NCBI GenBank assembly: GCA_020002185.1 | Contig: CM034536.1 | Location: forward strand, 11,488,622 to 11,552,621 | Length of the DNA: 64,000 nucleotides | Reading direction: 5' to 3' | Source: Paraescarpia echinospica | Lineage: Eukaryota > Annelida > Polychaeta > Sabellida > Siboglinidae | Shown here: one piece after another, positions 61,990 to 64,000 of the stretch | How positions within the stretch are numbered: the first letter of the stretch is position 1 | Layout: each line of letters opens with the position of its first letter | Translations under genes and position numbers: made by a program | Notes under the pieces: generated by a model | What the model was told of the DNA's origin: nothing | The model's database searches: none | What the model saw: only the letters and a program-made list of their open reading frames with translations

Positions 61990-63280
61990 CGACATTTTAG
62001 AACGTCAACACTAACATGAACATGTCATATTCGACGTTGTCTAGGCAAAGTCAAGACGTTATTAATCGTCTTATTTTTATCAAATACGTCATGTTCAATA
62101 CAAATTATTGCCGTGAGATCATACCGTTATCTGTGATTAAGAATAATCGTGTCACAAGAGTTGTAGTAGTATACGTCATTAACAAGGAAAATCTACTCCA
62201 GCTTCCAACACAAAACGAAGTAGCATTCATTATTGTTGTGAGCACTGACAATTCAGTATCCCTTTCGTATTGTGTCATTTGTTTCATTCTGTTTAAAGGC
62301 GTCACTGAAAGTTTATATTGAAATGCAGCTATACTCGTTATAAACCTGGTTGGCTTGTCATCACCCAGTACAGTAGTCAAAATATTGCATAGCCACGGAA
62401 TTGCGCGATGCTCAAAATTGAGACACTAGATGTATACCGTTTCGACAGTAAGATTAATGGAAATCATTATGAGAATACCGTGGCGTGAATAATACTTTGA
62501 GCAAGTTTGTGACAGTGTGCCTACATGCCCATACATATAACCCAGGTTGTCATAACATTAATTTCATTTTGGGGGTTTGAACGTGTTTACTGTTACTGCA
62601 TTGACACATTGCATTTATTGTACAGTATAAATGTAGGCCTAATTTTACTTGAATACAATTGGTGGAAATAAAATACTACTTTTATTTCACCATATCAATT
62701 ATATTACTAAATGTAACCATTATCATATAATTGTAATAATGTTTATACTTACCAGAAATATATTAATCGTAATTTATTACATTCATATTCTAAGTTATCA
62801 TACATTTCAATAGTAATCATAACTTATTACATTTGTGGTGTAATCACATCACCCTTGGTATTGGCTTTTATATCAACTATAACTTCTCAACTCAAGTTTT
62901 ATTTCCAGCATAATTATCTGTAAAGCTAATCGGTATCCAGCCGTGTTTTTTAAAGACACAACTTGATAATAAATATCAAATTATATAAATATATAAATCA
63001 AATTCATAAATAAAAAGATATAAAATTTATCAATCCAGTGAAGAGAAGGGTAGTAATCACAAACAGGCCTCAGGTAATATGTAATAGTAACAATTACAAA
63101 TATTGAAGTAATAGTAATAGGTTTAATAAAAACACAATATAATAGTATTAGGAAGCAATGTAATAGTAATTGATGGTATGGTTATTTAATTATTTACAAG
63201 GAAAAGAATATTCCACTAGTTTCAACAGGTTTTATGATTGCACTTCTGTGAATCACGGCCTTCAGTCAGTTTCACCCTGG
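61990..63280. other. Intergenic, no gene seen
   Basis: AT-rich; the small frames at 62016-62380 show no motif. Confidence 0.45.
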
Positions 63281-63283
63281 AGG

Positions 63284-63526
63284 TTATGGAAGTTTACCCA
63301 GCAATAGCAGACACTGGGACAGTGTGACGTCTGCATGACTAAAGGGATTCAATAGTTTTTTGAAGTTGGCTCTCATGCCAACTATCCTTTTCACACAAGC
63401 CTGTATGGGATTACTGGCTGTCCATATATTACTAGGCCTAAACAACTGAGGTGTGAAAAACATCCTGATGTATTTGTACTTGTGCCAATAATCAACTGTC
63501 CACCAGGCAGCAGTAGTGCAGTATGG
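63284..63526 (-). CDS. Unrecognised open frame, possible exon or element fragment
   Basis: Eighty codons open on the minus strand, from 63526 to the TAA at 63284, with protein-like composition in AT-rich surroundings: YWHKYKYIRMFFTPQLF, NIWTASNPIQACVKRIVGM, NFKKLLNPFSHADVTLSQ, LLLLGKLP. It has no upstream start codon before the preceding stop other than an internal Met, so it would need splicing or be a fragment. I do not recognise it. Confidence 0.3.
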   Translation of the reverse strand, partial: PYCTTAAWWTVDYWHKYKYIRMFFTPQLFRPSNIWTASNPIQACVKRIVGMRANFKKLLNPFSHADVTLSQCLLLLGKLP

Positions 63527-63529
63527 TTA

Positions 63530-64000
63530 ATTACATCGATTATAATTCAAAAAGTTAATGTGACAGCGACATTGCTTTTGTTTTTCATTCCTATATAGTA
63601 CTGAAATATAAAATGAAAAATATGTTATATCCATAAACAGTGTAGTTAGCAGATAATACTAAATATGATAGTTATATTTTGTGGTAGATATTTATGCATA
63701 CCGTGTATATTTACTTGTGCATCTAATCGTGATAACATAAATAGCTTAGTCACTGTCTGTACATCTTTTACAACTTCCTGGTTGGTACCATATATAGGCT
63801 AACATACCAACAGCTGCAAACAAATCTGACATAATCGGTATACCCATATGTGACTGCTTGCTTTGTAGTTGAAACCTAGGCAACTTTCAAATAGGCCAAC
63901 AATTACAGACAAGTAGTATTCCATATACTGTATGTTACAACCACAATCTGACACGAGAATAACACTCATAAAAATGTACTTATTATTCTGTGTTATATGA
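63530..64000. other. Intergenic, no gene seen
   Basis: No supported feature up to the window edge. Confidence 0.45.

Overview
This is nuclear DNA from an invertebrate animal. Genes are split by introns with GT/AG borders, the sequence is AT-rich, and it is full of non-LTR retrotransposons (CR1, L2-like, RTE-like and jockey/Rex-like), long microsatellites, and one 1000-base run of N (48062-49061) that marks a scaffold gap. A lophotrochozoan such as a mollusc or annelid would fit, but nothing here fixes the phylum. Nothing bacterial, viral or CRISPR-like was seen.

The best host gene is a paraoxonase-like (PON) gene on the minus strand at 17973-26073. Nine exons could be joined with every splice site and phase matching, giving a 348-residue secreted protein with no internal stop. 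The fold-defining residues are present, but most residues that bind calcium and catalyse hydrolysis in human PON1 appear replaced, so it looks like a pseudoenzyme. A second PON gene begins on the plus strand at 42891 (exons 1 and 2 visible), and a relic of a third first exon lies at 16460-16519. This is a piece of a PON gene family cluster. A second host-like locus at 1.0-5.4 kb holds two diverged copies of an unrecognised minus-strand gene; synonymous third-base changes support its reading frame, and the copy at 4.4-5.4 kb has an in-frame stop.

Layout: 0-5.4 kb, LINE fragment, duplicated unknown gene and an L2-like 3' end; 5.9-11.2 kb, two RTE-like elements and a decayed opposite-strand LINE; 12.1-13.5 kb, a transposon-associated ORF and a ~190-bp satellite-like array; 13.5-17.3 kb, mostly simple repeats; 17.9-26.1 kb, the PON gene with an L2-like element in intron 7; 26.3-37.1 kb, nested LINE fragments, a hairpin, a jockey/Rex-like LINE, a LINE split by a (CT)n tract, and a second satellite-like array; 37.7-42.4 kb, a nearly full-length CR1 whose ORF1 carries an esterase domain; 42.9-43.4 kb, the start of the plus-strand PON gene; 45.1-48.1 kb, CR1 copy 2 head-to-head with an L2-like RT, then the gap; 49-53 kb, a tRNA-derived SINE, CAT-rich tracts and a GPCR fragment; 53.1-56.9 kb, CR1 copy 3 between inverted copies of another repeat; 57.5-60.2 kb, an unknown ORF and an RTE-like LINE; 61.0-62.0 kb, two adjacent inverted-repeat elements; 63.3-63.5 kb, an unrecognised open frame.

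Most of the coding-looking sequence is retrotransposon at various stages of decay. Apart from the PON genes and the duplicated 1-5 kb locus, no complete host gene was recognised. Comparisons with known families rest on memory and reading by eye; no database search was run.
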